A stretch of 64,000 bases of DNA, taken from Alistipes senegalensis. GTDB lineage: Bacteria; Pseudomonadota; Gammaproteobacteria; Burkholderiales; Burkholderiaceae_D. The notes under the pieces are model-generated. The model saw only the letters and a program-made list of their open reading frames with translations, was not told the origin of the DNA and did no database searches. The DNA is taken from the NCBI GenBank assembly GCA_023664945.1, contig JAMPER010000001.1:62001-126000 (forward strand), read 5' to 3'. Numbering within the stretch: position 1 is the first letter of the stretch; every line of letters begins with the position of its first letter. Shown here in pieces: positions 46,597-56,107 of the stretch. The translations under genes were made by a program, and so were the position numbers.

Positions 46597-47880
46597 ATGG
46601 TTGACTGCCCCATGATGACCCTCAAGGACAATATGCGCCGCATCGGCAAACAGGCGCGCCAGGCTTCAACAAGCATGGCAAAAGCCGGCACCGCCATCAA
46701 AAACCAGGCGCTTTGCCACATTGCCGCCGCCATCCGGCAGCATAAAGAAAACCTGCTGCAAGCCAATGCAAAAGACCTGGCCGCCGCCCGTGAAAACGGG
46801 CTGGAACCGGCCCTCCTGGACCGCCTGACCCTCACATCCGCCGGCATTGCCGCCATGGCCGAAGGCCTGGAACAAATTGCGGCACTGCCCGATCCGGTCG
46901 GCGAAATCACCAGCCTGCAAAACCGCCCAAGCGGCATCCAGGTCGGCCAGATGCGCGTTCCCCTGGGCGTCATCGGTATCATCTACGAAGCCCGTCCCAA
47001 CGTCACGGCAGATGCCGCCGGGCTGTGCATCAAAAGCGGCAATGCCGCCATCCTGCGCGGCGGCTCCGAAGCCATCCACTGCAACCGGGCGCTGGCCGCC
47101 CTGGTACAGGAAGGGCTGGTCAAGGCAGGCCTGCCCGCCGAAGCCGTCCAGGTAGTCGAAACAACCGACAGGGCGGCAGTAGGGGAAATGATCACCATGA
47201 CAGAATATATCGACGTCATTGTCCCGCGCGGCGGAAAAGGGCTGATCGAGCGCCTCATGCGGGAATCGCGCATCCCCATGATCAAACACCTTGACGGCAT
47301 CTGCCATATCTACATCGACAATGATGCCGATGAAGAAAAAACCCTGGCCGTTGCCTTTAACGCCAAATGCCAGCGCTACGGCACCTGCAACACCATGGAA
47401 ACCCTTCTGGTTGCCAGGACAATCGCCCCGGCCATCCTGCCAAAGCTTGCCAGGCGCTACCAGGCTGAAAAAGTCGAGCTGCGCTGCGATCCGGCTGCCA
47501 TGCGCATCCTGGCCAATTACCCTTACCTGAAAGCCGCCGAAGAACAGGACTGGGGAACCGAATACCTGGCACCCGTGCTTTCCGTCAAAATCGTTGACGG
47601 GCTGGATGAAGCCATCAGCCACATCAACACCTGGTCCTCGCAGCATACCGATGCCATCCTCACAGAAAACTACAGCCATGCCATGCGCTTCCTGAGAGAA
47701 GTGGATTCCGCCTCCGTCATGGTCAACGCCTCCACCCGCTTTGCCGATGGCTTCGAATACGGGCTCGGTGCGGAAATCGGCATTTCCAACGACAAGCTGC
47801 ACGCCCGCGGCCCGGTCGGCCTAAAAGGGCTGACCTCCCGGAAATACATCGTTTTCGGCCACGGCGAAATCAGGAAATAA
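46597..47880 (+). CDS. proA: Gamma-glutamyl phosphate reductase
   Basis: ProA (427 aa from the first ATG) reduces gamma-glutamyl phosphate to the semialdehyde in proline synthesis. The fold is aldehyde-dehydrogenase-like, with [32 protein letters not shown] and the catalytic cysteine in [15 protein letters not shown]. ATGs at residues 6 and 7 (46612 and 46615) would give a more typical 421-422 aa, so the first six residues are uncertain. Confidence 0.96.
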   Translation: MVDCPMMTLKDNMRRIGKQARQASTSMAKAGTAIKNQALCHIAAAIRQHKENLLQANAKDLAAARENGLEPALLDRLTLTSAGIAAMAEGLEQIAALPDPVGEITSLQNRPSGIQVGQMRVPLGVIGIIYEARPNVTADAAGLCIKSGNAAILRGGSEAIHCNRALAALVQEGLVKAGLPAEAVQVVETTDRAAVGEMITMTEYIDVIVPRGGKGLIERLMRESRIPMIKHLDGICHIYIDNDADEEKTLAVAFNAKCQRYGTCNTMETLLVARTIAPAILPKLARRYQAEKVELRCDPAAMRILANYPYLKAAEEQDWGTEYLAPVLSVKIVDGLDEAISHINTWSSQHTDAILTENYSHAMRFLREVDSASVMVNASTRFADGFEYGLGAEIGISNDKLHARGPVGLKGLTSRKYIVFGHGEIRK

Positions 47881-47927
47881 GCCCCCCTGGCAACCCGGCG
47901 CCACCTCGCCCTAACGGAGAAAAAATC

Positions 47928-49160
47928 ATGTCCGCCCCTCATACCTACTTTTGCACCTGTCCGAGAGGGCTGGAAACACTGCTTGCCGAAGAACTGGCCG
48001 AAATTGCCGAAAAAAGCGCAACACTCACCGTCCATGCCCCGGCCTCCGGCGGCGTCCCCTGCTCGGGCAGCACCGAAGACGGCTGGCTGATGAACCTGCA
48101 TTCCCGCATCGCCTCGCGCATCCTGCTTCGCCTTACCCAGGGGAACTACAAAAACGAAGACGACATCTACCGCCTTGCCCTGGCACAGCCATGGGAAAAC
48201 TGGTTTGAAGCCGAAAATACCATCCGGATAGACGTTACCGCCATCAAATCCCCCCTGAAAAGCCTAAGCTTTACCACCCTCAAAATCAAGGATGCCGTGG
48301 CAGACCGCTTCCGCAGCCATTTCGGCAAGCGCCCCTCAGTGGATACCAAAGCGCCCGATATCCATATCGTGGCTTTCTTCAACGCCAGCCAGTTTACGCT
48401 CTACCTCGATACTTCGGGAGAACCGCTTTTCAAGCGGGGCTGGCGAACCCGGACAGGAGACGCCCCCCTGCGTGAAAACCTGGCTGCCGCCCTCCTGCGC
48501 GCCGCCGGCTGGAAACCGGGAACCGTCCTGTTTGACCCCATGTGCGGCTCCGGCACCATCCTGGCAGAAGCCGCACAGATGCTGGCCGGGATTCCCCCTG
48601 GCATGAACCGGCCCTTTGCCTTTGAAAAACTCAAAGGATTTGACCTGGCAAAATGGGAAAAACTCAAACAGGCCGTCATCCCCCGAAAACTGCCCGCCGA
48701 ACCGACCCTTTTCGGCAGCGATATCTCCGGCGACATGATTGCCATGGCCCGGCACAACCTGGCGGCGGCCCGTATCCCGATAGAAATCCCCTTAAAGCAA
48801 ATAGAAGCCCAGGAAGTCTTCCCGCCTTCCCCTGTGCCCGGCATCCTGCTCACCAACCCGCCGTACGGGGAACGCATCACCATGCGGGGCGACAGGACAA
48901 AAAAAGAAGCAGGCGAGCTGCCCCGCCTGTTTTACAGTGTGCTGGGGACCACCCTCAAACAGCGTTTCGCCAACTGGCAAGTCTTCCTGCTCACCTCCGA
49001 TATGGACGTGCCCGCCATGCTCCGGCTGAAAGCCGCCAGAAAAACCCCGTTCTACAACGGGGCAATCGAATGCCGCCTCTTCCGTTTTGACATGATAGCC
49101 GGCTCCAACCGCAAAAAAACGGCGCAAACAGAACAGGAAGCCCCTCCCCGTGAAAAATGA
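47928..49160 (+). CDS. THUMP-domain class I RNA methyltransferase (RlmL/YcbY N-half type)
   Basis: The 410-aa product has an N-terminal ferredoxin-like and THUMP part (about 1-170) and a SAM-dependent methyltransferase domain with FDPMCGSGTILAEAAQ near 205 and the target-base motif NPPYGERI near 310. This is the arrangement of the N-half of enterobacterial RlmKL, which methylates N2 of a 23S rRNA guanine. The exact target here is not proven. It overlaps pabAB by four bases. Confidence 0.9.
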   Translation: MSAPHTYFCTCPRGLETLLAEELAEIAEKSATLTVHAPASGGVPCSGSTEDGWLMNLHSRIASRILLRLTQGNYKNEDDIYRLALAQPWENWFEAENTIRIDVTAIKSPLKSLSFTTLKIKDAVADRFRSHFGKRPSVDTKAPDIHIVAFFNASQFTLYLDTSGEPLFKRGWRTRTGDAPLRENLAAALLRAAGWKPGTVLFDPMCGSGTILAEAAQMLAGIPPGMNRPFAFEKLKGFDLAKWEKLKQAVIPRKLPAEPTLFGSDISGDMIAMARHNLAAARIPIEIPLKQIEAQEVFPPSPVPGILLTNPPYGERITMRGDRTKKEAGELPRLFYSVLGTTLKQRFANWQVFLLTSDMDVPAMLRLKAARKTPFYNGAIECRLFRFDMIAGSNRKKTAQTEQEAPPREK

Positions 49161-51283
49161 CAACCGATACCGCCAGGCCGTTGCGTACCCTGCTCGTTGA
49201 CAATTACGACTCTTTCACGCACAACCTCTATCACCTCATTACCCGGGTCAACGGCATTCCGCCCGTCCTCATCAAAAACGATGAAAAAAACTGGCAGCCA
49301 TCCAACCTGAAAAACATTGACAATATCGTCATCTCGCCGGGGCCGGGCAACCCCGTCAACCCGTCAGACTTTGGCCTGTGCCGTGATATCCTGCTGGCCG
49401 CCGGCATCCCCGTTTTGGGCGTCTGCCTCGGGCATCAGGGCTTATGTGCCCTCTACGGCGGCAGGGTTGATCTTGCGCCTGAACCCTGCCACGGCCGCCT
49501 CTCGCAGGTCACGCATGGCCAAACCGGCCTTTTTGCGCACATTCCCTCCCCCTTCTCCGTTGTCCGCTACCATTCCCTGGCCGTCTATGACCTGCCCAAA
49601 GAACTGCAAGCCACCGCCTGGTCGGAAGATGGCGTCATCATGGGCGCAGCGCACCGCAGCCGCCCGCTCTTCGGCGTCCAGTTCCATCCGGAATCCGTCT
49701 GCACCGAATACGGCCTCCAGCTCTTTCGCAATTTTGCCGCCATCACCCGCCAGTGGCGCCAACACCGGACACCCCCTGATGCACCGCCACCGCCGGAACA
49801 CCGCTTCCCTTCTGCCCGGTTAAGCCCGCCGCCTGCCCCCGCCGCTTCAGGCAAACTGGCCGTTCTTTACCGCTGCCTGCCGTGCCATACAGATACCGAA
49901 ACCCTTTTTGACGCCCTTTTCCGGCACAACCGCTATGCCGCCTGGCTCGACAGCAGCCAACAGCAATACGGCTCCGGCCGTTTTTCCATCCTGTGCAGCG
50001 CTTCCGGCCCGCTGGGCCGGACCGTCAAAGCCAACGTCCTGAACCAAACGCTTGAACTGGCCGCCGCCGGGAAAACCACCGTCATCCAGGCAGACTTTTT
50101 TGACTGGCTGGAAAAAGACCTTGCACAACACCACATCGACATACCGGACACCCCCTTTGAATTTGCGCTGGGCTGGGCAGGCTACATCGGCTATGAAATG
50201 AAAGCCGCAAGCGAAAACATCCCCGGCCCGCCCTCCCCTTTCCCGGATGCCTGCCTGCTCTTCTGCGACCGCGCCCTTGTCATGGACCACAACAAAAAAG
50301 AAGCCTGGCTCCTGGCGCTGGCAGAAAAGTCAGACACTGCCGAAGCAACACGCTGGCTAGAAGAAACAGGCAAGCGCCTGGCTGATTCTGCCACCGCCTG
50401 GCCTGCCGCCTCCCCCCTGCCGGAAAAACTGGCGCTTGACAGCCCCCTGACACTGCGCCATAACAAAGCCGCCTACCTGGAAAAAATACGGCAGTGCCAG
50501 GAAGCGCTAAGACAGGGAGAAAGCTATGAAATCTGCCTCACCAACATGGCCAGCGCCGCCACCTCAGCCGATCCCTGGACAGCATGGCGCATGCTCCGCC
50601 GCGCCAACCCGGCCCCCTACGGCGCTTACCTGAAACTGGATGGCATCAGCATACTGAGCTGCTCGCCCGAATGCTTCCTCTCCCTCTCGCGGGACGGTAC
50701 CATCCAGTCCAAGCCCATCAAAGGCACACGCCCCCGCTCAACCAATCCCGTGCTGGACAGGCAGCAAAAAAACGAACTGGCCGCCAGCAAAAAAGAACAG
50801 GCCGAAAACCTGATGATCGTTGACCTGGTCCGCAACGACCTGGGCAGAATAGCCCGGCCCGGCTCCGTTGCCGTTTCCAGCCTCTTTGCCATCGAATCCT
50901 ATCCCACCGTCCACCAGATGGTCAGCACCGTCACCGCCCGCCTGAAGGAAGGCGTCTCTGCCAGCCAATGCGTCAGGGCTGCTTTCCCGGGCGGCTCCAT
51001 GACCGGCGCGCCCAAAAAACGCACCCTGGAAATCCTGGACAGGCTTGAAGGTGGCCCGCGCGGTATCTATTCCGGCACACTGGGCTACTTTTCCCTGTGC
51101 GGCAGCGCCAGCCTCAGCATCATCATCCGCACACTGGTCATGTCTGCCTCCCGGCTCTCCTTCGGCGTCGGCGGCGCGATAACCGTCCTTTCCGACCCGG
51201 AAGCAGAATTTGAGGAAACCCGCGTCAAAGCACGGGCCTTCCTGTCCCTTTTTGATACCGATTTCCCGCCTTCCGGCTGCTGA
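49157..51283 (+). CDS. pabB: Fused aminodeoxychorismate synthase PabA-PabB
   Basis: This 708-aa fusion makes 4-amino-4-deoxychorismate for folate. Residues 1-195 are a glutamine amidotransferase: VDNYDSFTHNLYHLI, the nucleophile C90 in GVCLGHQG, and the His-Glu pair in FHPESVCTEYG. A Pro-rich linker (about 197-235) leads to the chorismate-binding synthase. Its PIKGTRPR motif, with Lys rather than the Ala of TrpE, marks PabB rather than anthranilate synthase. pabC lies 10 bp downstream. Confidence 0.93.
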   Translation: MTTDTARPLRTLLVDNYDSFTHNLYHLITRVNGIPPVLIKNDEKNWQPSNLKNIDNIVISPGPGNPVNPSDFGLCRDILLAAGIPVLGVCLGHQGLCALYGGRVDLAPEPCHGRLSQVTHGQTGLFAHIPSPFSVVRYHSLAVYDLPKELQATAWSEDGVIMGAAHRSRPLFGVQFHPESVCTEYGLQLFRNFAAITRQWRQHRTPPDAPPPPEHRFPSARLSPPPAPAASGKLAVLYRCLPCHTDTETLFDALFRHNRYAAWLDSSQQQYGSGRFSILCSASGPLGRTVKANVLNQTLELAAAGKTTVIQADFFDWLEKDLAQHHIDIPDTPFEFALGWAGYIGYEMKAASENIPGPPSPFPDACLLFCDRALVMDHNKKEAWLLALAEKSDTAEATRWLEETGKRLADSATAWPAASPLPEKLALDSPLTLRHNKAAYLEKIRQCQEALRQGESYEICLTNMASAATSADPWTAWRMLRRANPAPYGAYLKLDGISILSCSPECFLSLSRDGTIQSKPIKGTRPRSTNPVLDRQQKNELAASKKEQAENLMIVDLVRNDLGRIARPGSVAVSSLFAIESYPTVHQMVSTVTARLKEGVSASQCVRAAFPGGSMTGAPKKRTLEILDRLEGGPRGIYSGTLGYFSLCGSASLSIIIRTLVMSASRLSFGVGGAITVLSDPEAEFEETRVKARAFLSLFDTDFPPSGC

Positions 51284-51292
51284 AACCCTGCC

Positions 51293-52096
51293 ATGGCCTC
51301 CCCTGAAACCGTTTTTCGTTATATTGCCCCAAACCGGCTGCAACCCGTTGCCGCCAGCCGGGAAAAACTGATCGTTGCCGATTCATTCCTGGTGGCAGAC
51401 GGCAAGGCCCGTGCCCCCGTCCAGCACGCAAAACGCTTCTTCCACAGCTGCCAGACCCTGGGCGGCATCCCCATCGGCACACTGCGGCACTTCTGGCAGC
51501 TGGCCATACAGCACATTCCGGCGCAAGACCAATGGTTCCCCCGCCTGGAACTGGTGCGCACAACAGGGGAACCCTGCCTGCAAATCCGGCTGCGCACCGC
51601 ACCCGTGCTGCAACAAACCGTCCGGCTGATTGACTGCGCCATACCCGACAAAAGAACCTCTCCCAGACACAAAGGGCCGGATATCCTGCACCTCACAAAA
51701 GCAAGGGAAACCATCCTGGCGGCAGGCGCCAGCGAAGGCATCCTCTGCACCCCTGCCGGCTACCTGCTGGAAGGCCTCTTCAGCAGCATCCTCTGGTGGG
51801 AAAACGGCACCCTTTGCCAGACACCCCCGTCAAAACGGGTACTGCCTTCTGTCACCGCCAGCCTCATCAGGGAAATCGCCCTAAAAACCGGCATACCATT
51901 TGCCTGGCGCTTCAGGCGATGCCACGAACTCAACGGGTGCGAAACCTGGGCCGTCAACGCCCTCCACGGCATCCGCCCTGCCGTCAACTGGCAGCATACC
52001 CCCTGGCATGTTCCCGGCCATACCGCCCGCAATGAATGGCAAGACAGGCTCAACAGCCATGCCCTTTGCCCGCTTCACACAACCTGCCTTCCCTGA
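51293..52096 (+). CDS. pabC: Aminodeoxychorismate lyase-like class IV aminotransferase
   Basis: The 267-aa product has class IV PLP-enzyme features: SFLVADGKARAPVQHAKRFF at the N-terminus, a candidate PLP lysine in RHKGPDILHLTKAR, and the EGLFSSILWWENG / TPPSKRVLPSVT segment. Position right after pabAB implies the next step, release of 4-aminobenzoate and pyruvate. Similarity to branched-chain aminotransferases is weaker, so PabC is the better call. Confidence 0.82.
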   Translation: MASPETVFRYIAPNRLQPVAASREKLIVADSFLVADGKARAPVQHAKRFFHSCQTLGGIPIGTLRHFWQLAIQHIPAQDQWFPRLELVRTTGEPCLQIRLRTAPVLQQTVRLIDCAIPDKRTSPRHKGPDILHLTKARETILAAGASEGILCTPAGYLLEGLFSSILWWENGTLCQTPPSKRVLPSVTASLIREIALKTGIPFAWRFRRCHELNGCETWAVNALHGIRPAVNWQHTPWHVPGHTARNEWQDRLNSHALCPLHTTCLP

Positions 52097-52115
52097 AAGC
52101 GGCAGGCAGCCTGGC

Positions 52116-53468
52116 CTAATTGCCCGCCACCGTCATATTCTCAATCAGGACAGAACCGGATTCCCTGCCGCCGCGGCTGATCCGGTCTGCGCCCACCGCC
52201 GCTATCTGCGCAAACATGTCTTTCAGGTTCCCGGCAATCGTAATCTCCTGCACCGGATGCTGAATTACCCCCCGCTCAACCCAAAAACCCGAAGCGCCGC
52301 GGGAATAATCCCCCGTCACATAATTGATGCCCTGCCCCATCAGCTCGGTCACCACCAGCCCGGTATCCATTTTTTTCAGCATGGCGGCAAAATCATCATC
52401 AGGGCCTGTCTGCGAAGAAGACAGGAAAAGATTATGCGCCCCGCCGGCATTGCCGGTCGTTTTCATCCCCAGCCGCCTGGCAGAATAGGAAGACAGGAAA
52501 TATCCCTGGACAATGCCGCCGGCAACCACATCCCGCGCCGTGGTTCTCACCCCCTCATCGTCAAAAGGCGACGAACCCATCGCGCCCGGGATACGCGGAT
52601 CCTCGTGAAGCCGGATATGCGCCGGGAAAACCGGCTTGCCAAGCGAATCCAGGAGAAAACTGGTCCGGCGATACAGCGCCCAGCCGGATACGGCATGGAC
52701 AAACGCGCCCATCAGGCCCAGCGCCACCGGCGCTTCAAAAAGCACCGGACATTGCCGCGTGCCAATCCGGCGCGCGCCCAGCCGCGCCAGCGCCCGATCT
52801 GCCGCCCTTCGCCCGACCGCTTCAGGCAACTCCAGCCTGCCGGGATGGCGGGATGCCGTGTACCAGTAATCCCGCTCCATCCCCGCGCCGCGCCCTGCAA
52901 TCGGCGCAACCGAAACCGCATGGCTGCTGTACGGATACCCGCCCATGAATCCCTGCGAATCTGCGCTGATAAAGTGGAAATGCTGCAACGACACCTCCGC
53001 CCCCTCGCTGTTGGTAATCCGCTTGTCCACCTCAAAAGCAGCCCCCTCGCAGCGCATGGCTATCTCTGCCGCCTCATCCGCCGTTATCCTCCAGGGAAAA
53101 TACAACCCCAGATCCGGCGGGTTCCTCTCCAGCATATCGGCATCCGGCAGGCCCGCGCTGGCGTCTTCTGTTGTAAAAGAAGCAATATCGTAAGCCGCCT
53201 CAACCATCGCGCGCAGGGAGGGCTCCGAAAAATCCGAAGAAGTCGCATTGCCCCGGCGGCGGCCGATATACAGCGTTGCGCCCACTGCCTTATCCTGGTT
53301 GCGCTCAATCGTTTCCACCTTTCCCTTGCGCACGCTGACCGTCATGCCGTTGCCATCGCTGACACCCACCGCCGCCGAAGTCGCGCCCTTCTCCCTGGCA
53401 TAACGCAACACATCGGCAGCAACCTGCTCCAGCTGGGCCCGGGTATGGACGAAAACAGGATCATTCAT
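52116..53468 (-). CDS. pmbA: Metalloprotease subunit PmbA/TldE
   Basis: The 450-aa protein belongs to the TldD/PmbA family, which with TldD matures microcin B17 and degrades unfolded peptides. Typical stretches are VSVRKGKVETIERNQDKAVG near residue 50, AYDIASFTTEDASAGLPD near 105 and MGSSPFDDEGVRTTARDVV near 300. The E subunit lacks the HExxxH of TldD, and no such motif is seen. I take the ATG at 53468 with AAGGGA seven bases upstream. It converges with pabC and diverges from darP. Confidence 0.94.
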   Translation of the reverse strand: MNDPVFVHTRAQLEQVAADVLRYAREKGATSAAVGVSDGNGMTVSVRKGKVETIERNQDKAVGATLYIGRRRGNATSSDFSEPSLRAMVEAAYDIASFTTEDASAGLPDADMLERNPPDLGLYFPWRITADEAAEIAMRCEGAAFEVDKRITNSEGAEVSLQHFHFISADSQGFMGGYPYSSHAVSVAPIAGRGAGMERDYWYTASRHPGRLELPEAVGRRAADRALARLGARRIGTRQCPVLFEAPVALGLMGAFVHAVSGWALYRRTSFLLDSLGKPVFPAHIRLHEDPRIPGAMGSSPFDDEGVRTTARDVVAGGIVQGYFLSSYSARRLGMKTTGNAGGAHNLFLSSSQTGPDDDFAAMLKKMDTGLVVTELMGQGINYVTGDYSRGASGFWVERGVIQHPVQEITIAGNLKDMFAQIAAVGADRISRGGRESGSVLIENMTVAGN

Positions 53469-53554
53469 GATCAATTCCCTTTTTCATGGCGAAACAGGAC
53501 TGATATGATAGCAGGCAATGACATCCGGTTTTATGCGCTTTTTCAGAATACCCT

Positions 53555-54118
53555 ATGCACCGTCCACCTCATGCCTTAACCAATACCCCGCCCGGCACGC
53601 TGGAACAGGAATACGACAAGCCCTCCAAATCCCAGCGCAAGCGCGACATGACCGCCCTGCAAAAACTGGGGGAACAACTGGCAGATGCCCCGGCAGAGCG
53701 GCTCAAACGGCTGTCCCTCCCCGAAAACCTCGGCACCGCGATTGAAGAATACCGGAAAATCAAAAGCCATGAAGGAAAGCGGCGCCAGCTCCAATTTATC
53801 GGAAAAATCATGCGCGGCCTGGAAGAAACCGACATTGCCGCCCTTCATGCAGCCGTTGAAAGCTGGCGCGGCCAGTCCAAAGCCGAAACTGCCGCCATCC
53901 ATGCCCTTGAGCGGCAGCGGGAAAAACTCCTGGCAGACGATGCGGCGCTGACAACCTTTCTGGCCGACCATCCGCACCTGGACCGGCAACGCCTGCGCAG
54001 CCTCATCCGCCAGGCCAGAAAAGAGCAGGCAGAAAGCAAACCGCCAAAAGCCTACCGCGAAATCTTCCAGATCCTCAAACAGGCCCGCGAAAACAAAGGA
54101 GCCGGACATGCCGCCTGA
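53555..54118 (+). CDS. darP: Ribosome-associated protein DarP (YjgA)
   Basis: This 187-aa charged helical protein has KPSKSQRKRDMTALQKLGEQ near residue 25 and AIEEYRKIKSHEGKRRQLQF near 65, the DUF615/YjgA hallmarks. DarP assists late assembly of the 50S subunit. Divergence from pmbA is the standard proteobacterial neighbourhood. It overlaps mog by 11 bp. Confidence 0.95.
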   Translation: MHRPPHALTNTPPGTLEQEYDKPSKSQRKRDMTALQKLGEQLADAPAERLKRLSLPENLGTAIEEYRKIKSHEGKRRQLQFIGKIMRGLEETDIAALHAAVESWRGQSKAETAAIHALERQREKLLADDAALTTFLADHPHLDRQRLRSLIRQARKEQAESKPPKAYREIFQILKQARENKGAGHAA

Positions 54119-54713
54119 GACCCCCATCCCCATCGGCCTGGTCTCCGTCTCGGATCGCGCATCGGATGGCGCCTATGCCGACCAGGGCATCCCGGCGCTG
54201 AAAACCTGGCTTACGGATGCCATCATCACCCCCTGCCATTTTGAAACCCGCCTGATACCGGATGAAAAAACCCTAATCGAGCAAACCCTCCTGGAACTGG
54301 CTCGCGATATCCGCTGCCCGCTCATCCTCACCACCGGCGGAACCGGTCCCGCCCGGCGCGACGTCACGCCGGACGCCACCCTGGCCGTCGGCACCAAAAC
54401 CATGCCCGGCATAGCGGAGCAAATGCGCCAGATCAGCCTTCATTTCGTCCCCACAGCGGTATTGTCAAGGCAGGTTGCTGTCATCCGTGAAGAACCGGAA
54501 CATGCCTCCCTGATTATCAACCTGCCCGGCAGGCCCCAATCCATCAGGCAAACGCTGGAAGGCGTCAAAAACACAGACGGCACATGGCGCATCCCCGGCA
54601 TTTTTACCGCCATCCCTTACTGTATTGAACTGATCGGGGGGCCCCGCATTGAAACCCGCCCGGCCATCTCCCCGGCATGGCGTCCGCCTCCGGCCGCCCG
54701 CCAGCCGGACTGA
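54108..54713 (+). CDS. mog: Molybdopterin adenylyltransferase
   Basis: The 201-aa MoaB/Mog-fold protein contains IGLVSVSDRASDGAYADQGI at the N-terminus, LTTGGTGPARRDVTPDAT near 80 and LIINLPGRPQSIRQTL near 135. It adenylates molybdopterin before molybdenum insertion. The size and N-terminus match Mog rather than MoaB. It shares an mRNA with darP through an 11-bp overlap. Confidence 0.94.
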   Translation: MPPETPIPIGLVSVSDRASDGAYADQGIPALKTWLTDAIITPCHFETRLIPDEKTLIEQTLLELARDIRCPLILTTGGTGPARRDVTPDATLAVGTKTMPGIAEQMRQISLHFVPTAVLSRQVAVIREEPEHASLIINLPGRPQSIRQTLEGVKNTDGTWRIPGIFTAIPYCIELIGGPRIETRPAISPAWRPPPAARQPD

Positions 54714-54766
54714 TTCCCCTTTTTCCACCGGAAAATTTTGAAAAACCAACCACTCGAAGAGGCCCC

Positions 54767-55441
54767 ATGAGCACACTGAAACTGGACTACAACCAGGTCG
54801 ATACCGGCAGCAATCCGCCCGTTTCCGTCATCTTGATGCACGGTCTGGGCGACCACGGCTCCAGCTTTGTCCCGCTGGTTCAATACCTTGACCTGACAGG
54901 CTGCCCGCCCATCCGCTTCATATTCCCCCATGCGCCGGAACGCGCCGTCACCATCAACATGGGTTACGAAATGCGCGCCTGGTTCGACATCTACGGCGGA
55001 TTTGAGGCCACCGACAACGAAGACACAGACGGCATAAAGGAATCCCGCCGCCTCATTACCGACCTGATCAACCAGGAAAAAGCACGCGGCGTCCCTGCCG
55101 AAAAAATCATCCTGGCCGGCTTTTCACAGGGATGCGCCATGGCGCTTTACACCGCCCTTTGCAGCCCGGAAAAAATGGGCGGCGTCATCGGCTTGTCCGG
55201 CTATATGCCGCTTATCGGCTCCTTCCCGGACGAACGCCATCCCGCCAACCAGGATACGCCCATCTTCCTGGCGCACGGCACCCATGACGAAGTCGTGCCG
55301 TTTACCCGTGCCGAAGATACCCGCCGCCTGCTGGATTCCCTCGGCTACCAGGTAGAATGGCATCAATATCCCATCCCCCACACCCTGTCGCCTGAAGAAC
55401 TCGGTGATATCGCCGCCTGGCTCCGCCGCCAGCTGGCCTAA
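54767..55441 (+). CDS. Serine carboxylesterase (phospholipase/carboxylesterase family)
   Basis: The 224-aa alpha/beta hydrolase starts MSTLKLDYNQVD. It has the oxyanion motif LMHGLGDHGSSF, the nucleophile serine in LAGFSQGCAMALY, the acid in AHGTHDEVVPF and the histidine in YPIPHTLSPEEL. No signal peptide is present, so it is cytoplasmic. The natural substrate is unknown. The open frame upstream overlaps mog and is not used. Confidence 0.93.
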   Translation: MSTLKLDYNQVDTGSNPPVSVILMHGLGDHGSSFVPLVQYLDLTGCPPIRFIFPHAPERAVTINMGYEMRAWFDIYGGFEATDNEDTDGIKESRRLITDLINQEKARGVPAEKIILAGFSQGCAMALYTALCSPEKMGGVIGLSGYMPLIGSFPDERHPANQDTPIFLAHGTHDEVVPFTRAEDTRRLLDSLGYQVEWHQYPIPHTLSPEELGDIAAWLRRQLA

Positions 55442-55454
55442 AAAAACCGGCACA

Positions 55455-55483
55455 AAAGAAAAGGCTGCCCAAAAGGCAGCCTT
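55455..55483 (-). terminator. Terminator after yaeQ
   Basis: Read leftwards, AAGGCTGCC and GGCAGCCTT arms are followed by TTTTCTTTT. The stem starts six bases after the yaeQ stop. In the rightward direction no T run follows, so it mainly serves the minus-strand operon. Confidence 0.75.
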
Positions 55484-55488
55484 GCCGC

Positions 55489-56037
55489 TTATGGCACAGG
55501 CATCACCCGATACGATGGCAAATCCACCTGCACCGCAGCACCTTCTCCCGTCAGGTAAAGCTGCCCGTCCTGGACAGAACAGGCCAGCCGCATAAAACGC
55601 TGCGCCATGGCGGCCATTGCCTGCGTTACCGCCACAGGCAGCAGGTAAACCGAAAGATTTTCCTGCCCGGCAACCGTCTTTTTCACCTGCTGCCACCAGC
55701 GGGAAGCGCCACGCCCATAAGCATAAATCACCGCCTGCTCCGCCTGCCGCGACACCTGTACGAGCCGCCGCGCATCCGGCAGGCCCACTTCAATCCAGCG
55801 CAATACCCGGCCAGTTGCATCTTTTAACCATACATCCGGTTCCGCCGTCTCCGAAAGCCCCCTGGCAAACGCTAGCCCCTCTTCCGCATGATGCAAAAAA
55901 GCCAGGAGCCTCACCATCATCCGCTCGTCAGTCTCCGAAGGATGGCGCGCCAGCGTCAGCGCATGATGCCGGTAATAATGGCGGTCCATATCCGAGATAT
56001 CAATCTCCGCCTTGAAAATCGTTGCCGGCAAAGCCAA
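55489..56037 (-). CDS. yaeQ: YaeQ family protein
   Basis: The product is 182 aa with TTG as start, read Met-ALPATIFKAEIDISDMDR. GGAGG lies eight bases before the TTG, and the longer frame upstream has no YaeQ character. Conserved stretches are HHALTLARHPSETDERMMVR and EVGLPDARRLVQVSRQAEQ. The YaeQ fold resembles PD-(D/E)XK nucleases, but its role is unsettled. It lies 70 bp after the ABC ATPase and is probably in the same transcript. Confidence 0.9.
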   Translation of the reverse strand: MALPATIFKAEIDISDMDRHYYRHHALTLARHPSETDERMMVRLLAFLHHAEEGLAFARGLSETAEPDVWLKDATGRVLRWIEVGLPDARRLVQVSRQAEQAVIYAYGRGASRWWQQVKKTVAGQENLSVYLLPVAVTQAMAAMAQRFMRLACSVQDGQLYLTGEGAAVQVDLPSYRVMPVP

Positions 56038-56107
56038 TTTTTCTTCCTCCCCATATCCAGAAACAAGGCATCCCCCTTGCTGCAAACTGCTTGCCCTGCG
56101 CTTTCCG

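Noticed and set aside
51900-53579. 559-codon plus-strand frame over pabC and pmbA
   Set aside because: Overlaps two clear genes. The product is Arg/His/Pro-rich with no domain.
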